A stretch of DNA of 64,000 bases from Lepisosteus oculatus (GCF_040954835.1 NC_090703.1:22271444-22335443), one strand, 5' to 3'; numbered from the stretch's first letter, positions 1 through 13,021 are shown. Numbers and translations are program-made. The notes: generated from the sequence alone by a model not told the origin.

Positions 1-182
1 TGCAATTTACTTTACAGGATTGTGCAAAGAATTGTGCAAAGAATACATCAGACAGTACGCCTGACATTAGGCAAAAAAAGAATTAGGTTTCCAGATTTAG
101 AGTAGATGCAGTAGGTACCAGGGTGTCGAGGAGCCTGACAGCCTGTGGGAAAAAGAGTCTGGTGGAGCTGGCCCGTACACTG
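1..182 (-). mobile_element. LINE reverse-transcriptase C-terminal remnant (truncated at window edge)
   Basis: Read on the minus strand, about positions 180-105 encode STRLFFPQAVRLLDTL. This matches the R..SFFP.AV.LLN motif that ends the ORF2 protein of fish L2/CR1/Rex-type LINEs. The piece is cut by the window start on one side and abutted by a SINE tail on the other. No complete frame remains. The family assignment within non-LTR elements is uncertain. Confidence 0.5.
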
Positions 183-301
183 CGATGACCTGCCATCCTG
201 TCCTGTGCACTGTAGCTTGCACCTATTGCTTGCTGGGATAGTCTCCAGCTTCCCCACAACCCTAAATTGGAAGAAGCACTTAGAAAATGGATGGATGGAC
301 G
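183..301 (+). repeat. V-SINE-like repeat, 3' fragment
   Basis: The 3' half of the repeat that recurs through this window: 'gatgacctgccatcctgtcc', then 'ttgcttgctgggata', then 'agaaaatggatggatgga'. The tRNA-like head and most of the central domain are absent. Orientation is + because the GGATGGA tail is at the right end. Confidence 0.7.
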
Positions 302-1955
302 CAGTTCAGCATGTTTTGAAGATATGCAAAAGAGTACCTGTCTTAACCTCTCTTGGGACATGAGTTGGGGATTGCAGTCCTACATTTTGCCCCTTACCAA
401 TGCACTGCAATTACAGTGAGTGAGCACAAACACAAATGTTTCCTAGGCAAGTTTGGAAAGAGACCAACCTGAACTGTATATTTATGATACACTCAAAAAT
501 TACCTTTCAAAATCCAATCAACATCCACTCCTTAAATGGGTGAGTTTAAATGAACAAGAAAGGGAAGATGTTAATGACACTTTTTTTCAGGACAACCCCA
601 AGAGATTTAAGTGTATTAATATATATTCCTGTGTTCTTTCTACATCAGATACAATGCTTTATCCTTGACTGACTTAAATGTCCCATACAAATTTGATGGA
701 GATGATAGTACAACTAATTGGGCCAGTAATAAAATAATAACAATAGTAACATTGATAGCAATAACAATAATTAATTATCATGATGACAGTAATAATATTT
801 CTAGAAGAAAATTAAGCAAATTTTGCTTGAATATAAATAAGTAAATAGCAGCCAGGAGCTGTTTATATCAAGCATTCCTATTAATCAAGCATTATGAATT
901 ATGTAAATCAGTTTCCCCTGTTGTTTTCCCTCCCACAGGTTTTACTTCCTGTGCATCTCAAATTAGACCCAATTTTCTTTTCATTTTCTACAGGAACATT
1001 TGCTTTTTACCTGCAGGGTATTTGTCACGACTGGTGGCTGAACTCTGACCGCCCCCCCTCTCAGGAACCTCCTGAAAGGCTATCGGGTTCACCTTGAAAG
1101 ATGTACTGTACGTTGAGACCACAGCCCTGGTCTTCTCATGTATTTCTGTAGTAAAATGTTCAGTTGTGTAAATGGGTACAATTATACTGTAAGTTGCCAA
1201 GTAAATTGGTAACAACAACAACAAATAATAAAAATTAATTACAGTAGTAATGTATTATGGATCATTGCATGCTTCCTTTTTCAGGATTAGAGCAGCCTTT
1301 TCACGATGATTTCTGAAGCACAGAGCCTTTCAAAAGTGCTCAGAGCCTTACACATTTTCACACTGTTCCTTTGAAGCCTGCAGTCATAACACTATGAAGA
1401 AACAATGAATATGTGCTAGAAACACAATCTGCTCCATACATTTAAAGCAAAAAACAAAAAGAAAGAAGTAAAAAGACAACTAAAATGAAAGAAAAGTAAA
1501 AAAAAGTTATAATTGTATGAGTATAACAGTTTACTGTTGCAAACCTGAATTACTTTAGTTGTACAAAATTATCTTAACAAACCACACAATTAGTTGAGTG
1601 GCCTCTGTCTGTGTGCAATAATAGTGGGTTTTATTATTTCAGAATAAAAACACTCATCTCTGTGAGGTTTCCTGTTCAGGTGTTGAATGTCAAGCAAAGA
1701 GTCAACCATAAAACTGAGGTGGGGAAAAATTAATTTAGAGGCACATATTAGAAGAAGAGTATAAAAAATATCAGAGTCTCTGAATATCCACGTGAGCACA
1801 GTCTACTAAATAATTATGAAATGAAAGCTACATTATGTCATCCAGACACTGCCTAGATCAATCTGAGCTACCAGTCAAGGGATCTGCTACACACCTCAAT
1901 GGCTGACATGGGGAAAAATGTGCATCATCCAACAAGATGCAGGCTACTTCAGACA
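302..1955. other. Non-coding stretch, no gene recognised
   Basis: AT-rich sequence with short open frames only and no recognisable protein similarity or splice-bounded exon. Around 1015-1245 there is a stretch ending in 'acaacaacaacaaataataa' that may be an old SINE tail, but I could not assign it. Confidence 0.5.
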
Positions 1956-2560
1956 AAAAACATTTGTGGTAGGGTGGCAAAAAGGAAGCCATTACTAAAA
2001 AATAAGCTATTTCAGAGTTGCAACAAATCACCAGAGTGATTCTGTAAAAATGTGGTAAAAGGTTTTGTGGTCAAATGAGAGCAAATTGGAACATTTTGGT
2101 CTAAATGTCAAGTGCTATGTGTGGCACAGACCCAAAACAGCACATCTCCCAGTCAACAGCATCCCTACAGTCAGGCATGGAGTTGGCAGCATCATGCTGT
2201 GGGAATGGTTCTTCTCAGCAGGGCCTGGAAAGCTTGTTAGGTCAGAAGGATAAATTGATGGAGCGAAGTAAAAAGACAAATACTAGAGGAAAATCTGCTG
2301 CATTCTGCTGAATACCTACAACTAGAGCAGAAATTCATCTTTCCGTAAGACTATGACCATGACCACTATCTGCAAGCAATTTCCTAAGCAGCTTGAGAGA
2401 ACTTAAGCAAATTTGCCAAGAAGAATGTTTAAGAATTGCACCAAGCAAGTGTGCAAAGCTGGTAGAGACTAAAAAGACCTGTAATTGCTGTACCAGTATC
2501 TGCTTTTGAGGGTAACCATAACACCAGTTTTTAAATCTCATCCCATGGGCAGATTCTGTG
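1956..2560 (+). mobile_element. Tc1-like transposon, decayed transposase fragment
   Basis: The + frame at 2065-2253 reads [11 protein letters not shown] then [10 protein letters not shown] and SIMLWEWF. These correspond to the Tc1 transposase catalytic-core segment (LWSDESKFELFG..YVWR..GTAH..SIMLWGCF), with the first catalytic D replaced by N. Downstream DNA around 2405-2500 resembles the transposase C-terminus but is broken by stops and frameshifts. No terminal inverted repeats are recognisable. This is an old, inactive copy, distinct in sequence from the Tc1 element in MBIP intron 2. Confidence 0.75.
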
Positions 2561-2755
2561 TAATTTGATATTTAGGGCAACAAACAGCACATCAGCAGCA
2601 GAAAAAACTGTATCCTTTTCCCTCTTAACTACTGGGGCATTTATTGAGGTGACTAGAACTAGTCATAGTTTGAATTTATACTTTTAATTGTGTCTCTAGC
2701 ACCTGTACATAAAATAAAGACTTTATTTTATTTTCTGTTTGTGGGAGACATATAG

Positions 2756-3067
2756 TAGCGGCGAAGTGTTCAACATCGATGTCTTGCAGCACTGGGGCCC
2801 TAAGTTCAATTTCTGTCCTGGGACGCTACCTGTGTGGAGTTTCCATGTTCCCCCCATGTTCATGTGGGTTTCCTTTGGATGCTCATGGTCCATAGACACG
2901 GTGGTAGGTTAATTGGCTTTGGGAAAAATTGGCCTTGGTGTGAGTGTGTCTGTGTTTTCCCTGTGATGGATTGAGCCCTGCCTTATTCCTGTTGCTTGGC
3001 AGGATAATCTCCAATTACCCTGCAACCCTGAATTGGATGAAGCAGCTAGAGACTGGATGGATGGATG
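2756..3067 (+). repeat. V-SINE-like repeat, near full length
   Basis: Starts with a tRNA-like head (degenerate A box, then 'cactggggccctaagttcaa' as B-box region). It continues through the conserved central block 'gtgtggagtttccatgttc', the 'ggttaattggctttgggaaa' block, and the tail 'gaattggatgaagcagctag' followed by tandem GGAT. The order of blocks matches the V-SINE/HE1 superfamily layout (tRNA head, central domain, LINE-like tail). Confidence 0.75.
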
Positions 3068-4844
3068 TCTGATCGCTTTAATTCACTGGAGCCCAACTCA
3101 GATCCTCAAAAGTTACTCTCTAGGTCTCTTTAAAATTCCAGGTTTTCAAGCACAGGGAGAGTATTTAACCTTTCCAATTAAGCAAACAATGAGCTCAAAT
3201 GGGAAATTAAAGACTGAAGTGGAAGAAGACCAGAAATCTTCTGTCACTAATAACAGAATCCTGGCCCTAAGAAAGAACGCTTGCTCCTACTTTCTGTCTA
3301 GGACAACTTACTCCTCATTTGTGTTTCTGGCAAATTATTCATTTGTACAACTTTATGTTACTACCCTGGCTCCTGCACCAGCTCAGAAGCCAAAAAGTCC
3401 TTTATGTCAGATAATGGTATAACTGACGATTTTCAATTTTGTTGAAAACCAACATGTTTCATGTGTCTAGCCATGACCCCATAAGTACTCACAGAAACAT
3501 TTCAATGTCTCACTCATGCCAGTAAGGGTCTATACTGCATTTCGGCTAGCAGCCATACAGCTTGTGGTCACTTCAATTTGAGGATGACTGCCTGAAATGT
3601 AGTGTCCTGCCACTTAGTTGTATTTCTACTGTTACTGCTTTGCGTGATACAGGTCAATGTATGTCACACACAACCACAGACAGAGGATATCTATACACCA
3701 GCACACCACCCCACACCAGGGCTGGAGCGATTCCAGAGCTCATCCCAGATTAATGTAAAATCATTTGATTGTATCACCCAAAAGGACCAAAAATGTGCCT
3801 GAAGCAGGTGCAGTACTAGTATTGCTCACATTTTTAAGGCTCGTTAACTGTGCCTTTCACATTTAGGAGTTTGCTTGTTTTTTTAGTTTAATTCATGCAA
3901 ACCTCACTGCTTGCATCAGTCCTCTTGTATGGAAGTGGTCGAGAGTGTAGTCAACTCTTCAGTCCTGTCAGCCAACAACACTCACTGAATCCCTCCTGAC
4001 TTTGATCGACACAGGCAATTTCTTGGAGAGGTGAGCGCAGAAACAAATACAGGAAAACCAAACATTTTAGTGCTACGGGATTTAAATAAAACAGGACCAG
4101 GCATGATTAGATATTCAAACTTGGGCAAACAGCTTGTTTCGAGCAGCCATTAGTGTAACACTAGCAGGATAGGATAATAATAATGTGCTACCAAAATCCC
4201 CCCTCTTCAGCATTGTCACTGATCTGATTCAAGTACTCCATGTTTATGGTTTAAAAGCATAAAGTGTATTACTTCACTACTTCACTGCGGCAGTGCAGTG
4301 TCACTTCACAGCCACAGGGGGCTATGTAGGTCCAGACTGCTCTTTGATGTGTCTGCTGAATCCCTTTATTCCTGAAGTTTGTGCATATTTGTTGCAGTAC
4401 ATCAAACAATCAGTTTTTAATATCTTTAGGGTTAAGTGCTCACTTGTATTTCAGCACTAAATGATTTTTATTAAGTACTGTTATTGAACATCTACAGGCT
4501 TCCAGTTCTGTGCTGATTATTGCTACTCGCACAGCACACGGTAATGGACTAGCCAGACAAGCACCGGTAATGGCACAGCGCAGCTAATAATATAAAAGGC
4601 AATTAATAGTTGATTGGCACCAAGGTCCACTGTCGAAATGGAGAGATGAAAAAAATGTTGGCTCAGTTAGGAATTTAAATAGATCTTAGCTAATTGAGTG
4701 AAGTAAATCCTAAAAACATTACTTTGTATGAAAGGTCAGCATTTTAATTGGTTTCAGAGTTCGTATGTGTGTGTGTGGGGGACGTTATGTAGGCAAAATA
4801 ATAAAGAGGATTATATGTAGAGAGAGAAAGTTATATCCAGATAT
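3068..4844. other. Non-coding stretch, no gene recognised
   Basis: Includes a 129-codon open frame (3033-3422) that starts inside the SINE tail and shows no domain or splice context, so it is treated as chance. No other repeat family was recognised. A short TG run at 4765-4780 is the only simple repeat. Confidence 0.5.
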
Positions 4845-5147
4845 ATCCATCCATCCATTTTCTGGTTTATCCAATTTGGGGTCTGGGGGAAGCGGAAGCA
4901 ACAGCCGCAAGACAGGAGACACGCTGGGCAGGATGTCAGTCCTTCACAGGGCACACAGGCACACACCCCAGGGCCAATTAAACTACCAGTATGTCTGTGG
5001 ACTGTGGGAGGACACTGGAGCTGCCAGTGGAAAACACATGCAAACACAGAGAGAGCACACAAATTCCACACAGATAGCACCCCAGGAATCAAGCTCCAGC
5101 TCTGTGAGGCAGCAATGTTAACCACTGCACTACCATGCCACCCCCTT
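4845..5147 (-). repeat. V-SINE-like repeat, near full length, reverse orientation
   Basis: Begins with 'atccatccatccattttctg' (reverse complement of the GGATGGA tail). It runs through 'actgtgggaggacactggag' (the reversed central block) and ends in 'gttaaccactgcactaccat', the reversed tRNA-like head with its A-box region. Confidence 0.75.
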
Positions 5148-5316
5148 AATAAATGTTGTACTTCACACAGGGAATTGAGAAACATTACATCACTTCAAGC
5201 ACAAGTAGACAAAATGGCAGTCTGACCTGCTTGAGGTTTTATAAGCTGCAGTCTCAGTTTCACTCTTTCTGGCCATGTCATGTATACAAAACCATTCCTA
5301 ACAAAAGGAAAAACCT

Positions 5317-5640
5317 TGAAATCAGAACATAAGAAACGTAGGAAACAAGAGGAGCTTTTTGGCCTCCTTTGCTCATTGGGCAGTTTAGCAGCTAGATGAA
5401 ACAATAAGCTTGTCCAGCTAAAGATTCCAAAGTACCTGGCTAGGAAGCCTGTTCCTGCACCCACAACACTTTGCGTAAATAAACATTTCATTTTCTCCAG
5501 CCTAAATGAGTTCCCCTTTGGTATCCATTTGGGAGCCCATGTCCTAATTTCACTACTGAGTGTAAAATAGTTCCCTGGGCTAACCTCATCTATACTTAAG
5601 GATGTTACTCAGAGAAATACCCACAGCCTGGAATCAACTG
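5317..5640. repeat. Interspersed repeat of the AACATAAGAA family
   Basis: Starts 'cagaacataagaaacgtagg' and later has 'cacaacactttgcgtaaata', the counterpart of 'ccactaccctttgtgtaaag' in the clearer copy at 51.6 kb. The copy is strongly diverged. The family is recognised by recurrence within this window; its class is not known to me. Confidence 0.45.
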
Positions 5641-5889
5641 TGGTTGGCAATCTGCAAGGACCAGCACAGGATTATTACAGAAGCTGCCAGGTTGAAGTGG
5701 GTTAAAGTTGGCTAGTGTATGTATGATTTGTTAGGAACGTGCAAGTTTGCCATGTTGTCAATGAGACAGGATGGCCTTTACATCCCAGTTGGCCCACGAG
5801 GTGAATGATTGTCTCTCTCATATTTTCACATGGGGCTGTGGTGATGTGTAGTGTTGAATATGAAACTGAAAGGGACTGATGGTTCGGAA

Positions 5890-6166
5890 TCATCCATCCA
5901 TCCATTTTCTAACTGCTTCTTCCAATTCTGGGTCACAGGGGAGACGGACCAACAGGCACCAGGCAGGGTACACCCTGGACGAGTCGCTGGTCCATCACAT
6001 GGTGGATACACAGGTACAAACAATCACACACACTCTCACACTAGGGCCAGTTTTCACAGAAGCCAATTAACCTACTAGCACGTCTGTGGGAGAAAACTGT
6101 GGGAGAAAACTGGAGCTCTTGGAAGAAACCCATGAAAAACACAGGAATAACATACAAACTCAACAA
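5890..6166 (-). repeat. V-SINE-like repeat, reverse orientation, head missing
   Basis: Opens with 'catccatccatccattttct' and 'ccaattctgggtcacagggg'. It continues through 'gggccagttttcacagaagc' and a reversed central block, then decays before reaching the tRNA-like head. Confidence 0.7.
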
Positions 6167-6389
6167 AGGGATCCAAAAAGGGAAATATCCTCCATCTGAT
6201 ATTGACTCGTTTAAGACTGCAACTTAAAAAAAAACATGACGAGATGAAAATGGTGTGCAGTGGAAGTGTTCTCTTATCACCGGCGTAAAGGTATTCCAAA
6301 ACAGACCCTCTTTACAAGATAGACGGAAATCATTACAAGGTCTATGAAAGATCAGAGAGTATGCAATAAAAAAACAAACTGTAGTAAAG

Positions 6390-6800
6390 TACAATAAAGG
6401 CACAGTTAATTACGTGCTTACCATTTTCATTAATGCTTTAATGAAACTCTGTATTCCATGAGGTAATACATCTATGGAGAGCATATGAAAGCATATACAA
6501 CCGTTCACATACATGATGGATTTTTGTTGCCTTTGATCAACTCTTGTAGGATTATTGTCATTTATTTAGTTCTGTGAAAAAGACAAGGTTAATCCATCAT
6601 GAAAAGCGGGGGACTGTAATAAATGGAGAAATGAAGAAAAAGGCACAAATAATTAGAAAGCCTGGCGGTAAGAGGGAATCAATGCGTAGAGCAGCCTGTA
6701 AAAGTATCAAGGTTATTACACAGGAGCAAAGGGAGAAAGACGTCTCTTGTATTTCAACCGCTAACCCTGGACTTTAACAAGCAATTAACAGGAGAGAGTG
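6390..6800. promoter_or_regulatory. Candidate conserved non-coding element (untested)
   Basis: Unique sequence without repeat features, dense in homeodomain-type TAAT/ATTA cores ('gttaattacgtgcttacc', 'cattaatgctttaatg', 'aataattagaaag', 'aagcaattaaca'). This is the texture of developmental enhancers in NKX2/PAX9-type gene neighbourhoods. The call rests on sequence texture and expected synteny only; no alignment was possible. Confidence 0.25.
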
Positions 6801-7147
6801 AAAATGGACAGACTGACAGCCCTGTTGTACTTGTACAAATCTGCTGCTTGCCTTTTTGCATCATGAAGAGGTCTTATTGAATGATATTCCAAAAAGGGGG
6901 CTATTTGCGATTTGCCAAAGCACATTTTTTTCCCTGCAGGCTGCTACCCTTCTGACAGGAGTGACAGAACATGGAGATTAACAGGCTCGTGTCTAGAGAT
7001 AGTCATTGTCTTTTAGTGCACTGACACCAGGGGATTTTTAGGTCCCATGTGATGTAAAAATCTCTAGCAGAGCTAGGGCAAGGAAAAGCACTTACGGCTT
7101 AGGGGGAGAGGGAGTAATCTGCTGTTTGGAAAATGACATTTCTAATC

Positions 7148-7213
7148 ACACTGCGCCCGTTGCTTGCTGGGATAGGCTCCAGCTCCCATGGAACTAGAAA
7201 ATGGTTGGATGGA
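7148..7213 (+). repeat. V-SINE-like repeat, 3' tail fragment
   Basis: Contains 'gcccgttgcttgctgggata' followed by 'ggctccagctcccatgg' and 'agaaaatggttggatggat'. Only the last ~65 bp of the repeat remain. Confidence 0.65.
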
Positions 7214-10200
7214 TTACTTGTTGGAACTCAAAGTAACAGCTTAAACTCAGTTAACACTGAAAAGTTAGCATTTGGAAACTGAAGCTACAAATAAAGGAAT
7301 AATATTTACATAAGGGTAAAAGGTACCCATCATAAAGCAATAGAAATTAATAATATATAACAGTGTGGAATGATCTCCATTACCATCACAATGTCTGTCC
7401 TTTGTGAGAGACTCAAATGGTGATGGTGCACAGGCTTTGCTCTATGATCACAGGTTTAAACCTGAATCTTGAAATGATGTCACTAGCTGACTCTGACTGT
7501 GAGGATTTCCCAAGTGAAAGTGCACAACTGACTGACACAAACGTAAGGAGGCATAAGCCGGCCAGGGCTCTCTTGTCTCTCATTGACATAGTGCCCCTGC
7601 TGCTTCCTTCAGGTATGAGGCGCTGTCAATAAAGAAGCACTCCCCCCTCCAATCAGTGCTATATCTTCAGTACAGGCCTGTGTCATGAGCAGCTCAAATG
7701 TGGGTGAGTCAGAGGAGTCTGTCTACAGTTCTTCATTCTCCTATGGTTATGGTCTCAAGATCTGTGGCTGTGAGCCGACATAATAAACACACAATTGATA
7801 ATTCCAAATCAAGTGTGTAACAAAGAGTTATTGGCGATTATAAATGTATATACAAAAGGTCTCTGCCAACACACCCTGAATGAATGTAACACAAAATCTT
7901 ATTATATGAAAATGCAGGGAGCAGAGTTATAGAGCTTCAAGCTTCAAGTTCAACCCATGGTAAATACATTCCCTCCACTCATTTTCCCAATATCCAGGAA
8001 TTTGACTGGATACTCAGGTATAACTGGTACTCAATCTACAGAAATGATAAAGTTCAGGTTCAGACATCAACTTTCTTTCTTCATTAAAGAGCCAACAACA
8101 TTTTGTTTACCTTCATAATAACAAGATGAAATTTTATTTGGAAAATGTGCATGTTTCAGATTTTTGGCTAAAGCCTTATATCTTGGTTCTGCTCCTCATA
8201 AATAAGCGGGCTTCAGTGTTTCACATTAATTGACTGGAAGGGCTGTTCTGTGGAATCTACAGTAAATGGTCACAGCCTCCATGTTTACAAAGCTGCTGGG
8301 TAAACATTTCTTTGGCTTCCTTGAACCTCGAATGTTCACAGTGTAAATCATCATTTCTGTTTTCACTACTAAGTGGTGCCCAGCTCCTTCAACTCCAGAA
8401 CCCTGCTCTGCTCTGCCATTGTATCCTAATTTCCCTGTGAAGAGGCTTGTTGCCTGTGATGCTCTCCTCCTGTGGTTTTTTACTGTCATGGACCAATGTT
8501 TGACACCCTCCAATCTTTTCAGTGCACAATGCTGTAATTCACATTGACATTACTGCCACTTAGGAAAAGTGCTTGTGCCTGTGCAGTGTCAAAATATGCT
8601 TCTCTGCTTTTATAATCTTCAAGTTACTCACAACAAGTAGGCAATACACCTGGATTTAAAAAAATAACAAAGAACCTGATTATTTGAAAGAGACATAAAA
8701 GCAGGTCTTTGTTTCATATTTCATTTGAATTGTCATAATGTTAGAATCTCTGTGAATAAATAGGGTAAGGGTGCTAATTGAAAGTATGGATTTCAAGAAT
8801 GGGTTTTAATCTTTTTTCTTATTTTAACCATTGAAACATGAGGACAAAAGATAGGGTGCGGCCATTTATCACTACTTGCATATTTTGCTATTAGTAGCTG
8901 AACTCAGACTCTCAGAAACCACAGTTTTCAATTTTGAATGAATGTTCCTTTCCATTTTGTAAATGTTGGTTCACCATTTTGTATCCTTTTTCCATCATTT
9001 TGTGACAAAAGTTCATTTTTATGACTTTGTCTCACAGATGTAGACATCTGACTTCCTACAGCACAGCACTTCAGTAATTGTCTGGATTTGTAAACCCATT
9101 TGTATGAATTGTGCTGATGCAGTGGAAATTCAAAGATGCATTTACAGACGTACTTATCTAACCCATAACGCCTTCCAGCTGGAGCCTTTTTTCCACTCCT
9201 GGGTCAAATGACAAAAGGGCCACAGTCCTTAGTCGTCTTTCACATTTGTCATTGAGGCTTCTTTTTGAGGAGATCCATTTCAACATATCCACCAGGCCCC
9301 AACAACAGAATGGCTGGTTTCAGAAACACAGAAGATTACAAAAAGACATCTACAGATTCAAAGATCTCTGAAGATTCAGAGATACAAAACACTCTCAATG
9401 GCAAAGGTAATTAATGGTTGCCTGATAACACGGAAAATAGCTTCAGGACACACAATGAGCTTCTTAATTGGATTTCAAATCTGCCACCTCATTGGGAAAT
9501 TGGTGTCTCTATCCACTGACAAAGCTTTCCTGCTGTGTCCAGAGAGTGCTTTAACACTACACAGTCATCATGACTGACCTTCATTCCCACTGAGAGTGCA
9601 CAACACGTAAAATAGGCATAAAGTGTCTTTGCAGATACTTAAAATACAAGGAAATCCAACTGAGGCAGTGTAAGATGTTTTAGAAACCTTAGTGGAAACT
9701 CAGAAGTTTTCAGGACTTCCATCAATACAGATGAGCATTTTTACCATTTTAATATATGGAAGATTTCTTTTAGGTTTCCAAATCATTTCAAAGCACTCTT
9801 ATTTTTTTATGCAGCATTTCCACCTTCAAGCCAGGTTTGGTAAAACAAAACATGGATCCATTCCTTTTGTTTTGAGCAAAGTTTCTGAGGAGAACGAAAT
9901 AAGAAAGCCGGGCATTCATTTACTGATTAAAAACAATAGCGAGGAACAGAAAGAAAATTTATGTGAAAGCCTGTTTTAAAAGGGGGGCCTTTCTACTTCT
10001 CAGAAAAGAACGGATGCTTATTTTAAATTTATGAGAAATCCACAAGCAGACAAAATTGTAAAAAAAACAAACAAACAAACTTCATATACCCATGGTACAG
10101 TAAAGAAAAACAATCTGCATCAATAATGAAAATAAAAAACATACTTTAAAAAAGTACATATGCACAACTTTGGCAGCTTCATGTAAAACATGACTTAGCC
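7214..10200. other. Non-coding stretch upstream of MBIP, no gene recognised
   Basis: Short open frames only, none with recognisable similarity. A 95-codon frame at 9692-9979 has no support. No repeat family was recognised with confidence. Confidence 0.45.
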
Positions 10201-10433
10201 ATGGAGGGAGGTCAAATACCCTTGAATAATAAGAAGAACACAAGAAAGGCCATGACAATTACATGGAGGGAGATCAATTAGTCATGTGATCTATGATTAC
10301 TGCATAATCATAAGAGCTGATCGTTAATCATAAGATCACAAGAAATGACTTACACAGAGAGGGAGATGAATTAGTTATCTGATCTATGATAAGTGCATCA
10401 TCATAAGAACATAAGAAAAGCTGCACACGAGAA
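10201..10433. repeat. Imperfect tandem repeat, three units
   Basis: Three related units begin at about 10201, 10263 and 10359. Each starts 'gagggagRtSaa' and runs into 'cataagaacayaagaaa'-like sequence. Units two and three share 'gtgatctatgattactgcat' / 'ctgatctatgataagtgcat'. Unit lengths differ (about 62, 96 and 75 bp), so the array is old. The last unit merges into an AACATAAGAA-family fragment at 10403-10470. Confidence 0.55.
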
Positions 10434-10470
10434 GAGGCCATCTGGCCTGTGGAACTGCTTGCTCCTCTCT

Positions 10471-12618
10471 CGGGCTTCTGCAGCTCTCCAGCAGTCACAA
10501 GCTGTGATCTCTGCAGGCTGCGATGCCTCCAGATCAGGTAGTGCCTGTTAGTGATGGCACCTGCTTTCTTTCCCTAGTAAGCGCCAGCTTTCATCACAGC
10601 TTTGGTGGTGGGCTTGAGCTGGGTGTCTGGTGAGAAAAGGGATTGAAAAAAAAAACAGACACAGCAATCACTCATATAATCATTGACCGCTGGAGAGGAA
10701 AACTTTTTTCCTTAAGTAACAGAGGAACATGGGGGGGAAAAAAAAGGCAATCACATCCAGGCAAAATGATTGACTTCAACGCCGGAGGTCTCTCGTTCTT
10801 TTTCCTCTTTTTTTGTGCTGTTTTTTGGGTTTCCTTTCTTCACCCTGTAGAACAGAAGGGGAAATGAGAGAGGCCTTTCGGTTTCTGCAGGTGGCTGATC
10901 TGAACCCTGTGAGTGGGAGCCACTGTTAGTCTTTATCCCACTGCCCCCACCCCCCCACCCAGAGTTTACATTCGCTTTTGTGAGAGGACCATCGAAAAAT
11001 GGTGGTCTTTTAGGGCATTCACAGGCACTGAGATGCCAACAGCAGCCAGTGACATCTGCCAAATGTGAGTGAGCTCTCCATCAGTTAACCCCTTCATCCA
11101 CTCCAGAACTGAAGGTACTCAGCTCTGAAAACAAAACGTAGAGGTGGGCCTGTACATTTAGATCTCCTTCCGCTCATACCGAGATATCCCCTCATCTCCA
11201 GAAATCCAGAGGCATATTCCCCAGAGATGATCTGTAGGAACTCATTTCTGATAACAGGAGTAGATTGGATAACTGCATGGAAAGCTCCTTACATTGTCTG
11301 ACACTTCTTGTTTGCTCAATAAAATCATCCATGGCAAAGGAAAAAAAAATGTCCTTGTTTATAATGCGAAGTTTCACAAATAGGCACCCTTTGACTAGAA
11401 AATAAGGAAGCGAGACAAGATTTTTGAGAATCTGTGAGTACTGAAATGTCTCAGTCCGCAAGAAAGCCATGTTTTGCGCTGTATGAGCAGTGGAAAAATG
11501 GACATTATTGATTATGTGGATATTTCAGATGTTTCTTTAAAACTGTTCATTTTGTTTTTTTCTGCATCTTAAATGTAACTTTTAGAATCAAGCAACAGAA
11601 AGGAATCAAACCAAAAAAAAGAGTCAAGCACCTGCAGTGATTCCAGAAAACGGCGTGGGAATATAGAGGTTTACCTTTTTTTCGTTTAATCACCAGGTTG
11701 GTGTTGACACACTAGTTTATTCTTTCCAGGAGGTGAGGAATTAGGCGGAGTGTGAAGAAAAAGGACAAGTGTTACATTACTACCCCCTCCTCTCAAAAAA
11801 CAAAACAAAACACATTTTTTTCTTAATTCCTCCAAAAATTATTAACCTCACCAGAGTGCGTTCCAGAGTTCAATTGTAAGAGGGTTTGGTTTTGTTCTCC
11901 TAATTGTTCTTTTTTGTTGTTGCCTTCATCAGCCTCTTCTCGTTCTATGAAAAAGGGGGAAAAATCTGAATAGCCAAGAAAAAGTTTCCCACAGTCACTG
12001 GCCACAGAAGCACACCATTGTGTTTTCTGTACTCCCTAGCTTGATGGACAACATTTCTATAAACGGGGAGCTGTTCTGTCAATGCATTCTTGCAGAAAAG
12101 GCAAAGGGAGAGACAGATTCTGCCAATATCTGACAATGCATGTTAACACACACACATACACACAAAAGTCTCGGCATTCACACTGGCAGCTGTCTCTCAG
12201 ACCTTCACAACACAGGTGTTTTTTTTTCTTTTACCAAGTTAACCATTTTTTCCACTGAAGCAAAGCATGTGCAGCGATACCTGAGGAAGAGCATGCCAGA
12301 CAGACCGATGAGGCCTGTGTCATACCTATATCCCTGCTGTCGGTTGCTAAACACCACAGCAGACAACAGTAAGGACATAACCAGCCATTCACAGCGCTGA
12401 AAATAATCAAACTACTCTTTTGTTCGTCCTGATTCAAGAAAAAGGAAACTAGACTCAATATGGAAATACAACACTGCTCAAAACAATGTGATTTGTGTGC
12501 CAGTAATGTTTACAAAACTTGATTTTATCACCAGCTGGAAGCATTTGACGAGTGTATTAACACTGGCTTCCTGGTTGGAGTTTAAAACTGCATAATAAAT
12601 ATTTTACATGTCCTGCAG
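10471..12618. other. Non-coding stretch, no gene recognised
   Basis: Mostly unique AT-rich DNA. A C-rich run at about 10940-10962 (G-rich on the minus strand) is the only sharp compositional feature. The 103-codon minus frame at 10751-11062 crosses this run and has no recognisable content. Confidence 0.4.
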
Positions 12619-13021
12619 CAGGGGTTCCCAATCCTGGTCTTAGAGACCCACACACCTGCAGGCTTTCCTTCCAGCTGAGCTCACAGTTTGATAATTGAGC
12701 CCTTAATTGACTAATAATTAGATTAACTTGAATCTTTCATTGTTTTCAATGTGCCTAAACACATTGTCAACGGGCTTTTAAATATGCCTTTAGATATTGA
12801 CTGCTTTACTGTTTCGTTATCTAAAAAATCTAAACAAATATTTTATTCAGTTTCATAAGGAACTGAAGGTCTCTAGCTTTTGCAATGAAAACAAAAACAT
12901 TCACAGGTTCCAATCACATAAACATAAAAAAAAGTTCAGGTAAGGATTCAATCAAGTAATAAACTGGACTAGATTTAACACCTGCAGGTCTGAAATTCCC
13001 CTTTTACAACAGGAACCCTTT
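12619..13021. mobile_element. Possible fossil hAT-like non-autonomous element
   Basis: Left end 'caggggttcccaatcctggt' followed by 'acacacctgcagg'. The right side carries 'cacctgcaggtc' and 'acaggaaccctttta', a degraded inverted counterpart. The CAGGGGTTCCCAA terminus and the 'gcccttaattgactaataat' interior recall widespread fish hAT-type MITEs. No target duplication is visible and the right end is uncertain. Confidence 0.35.

Noticed and set aside
3033..3422. 129-codon open frame on the + strand
   Set aside because: It starts in a SINE tail, has no recognisable motif, and lies in AT-rich unique DNA with no splice or promoter context.
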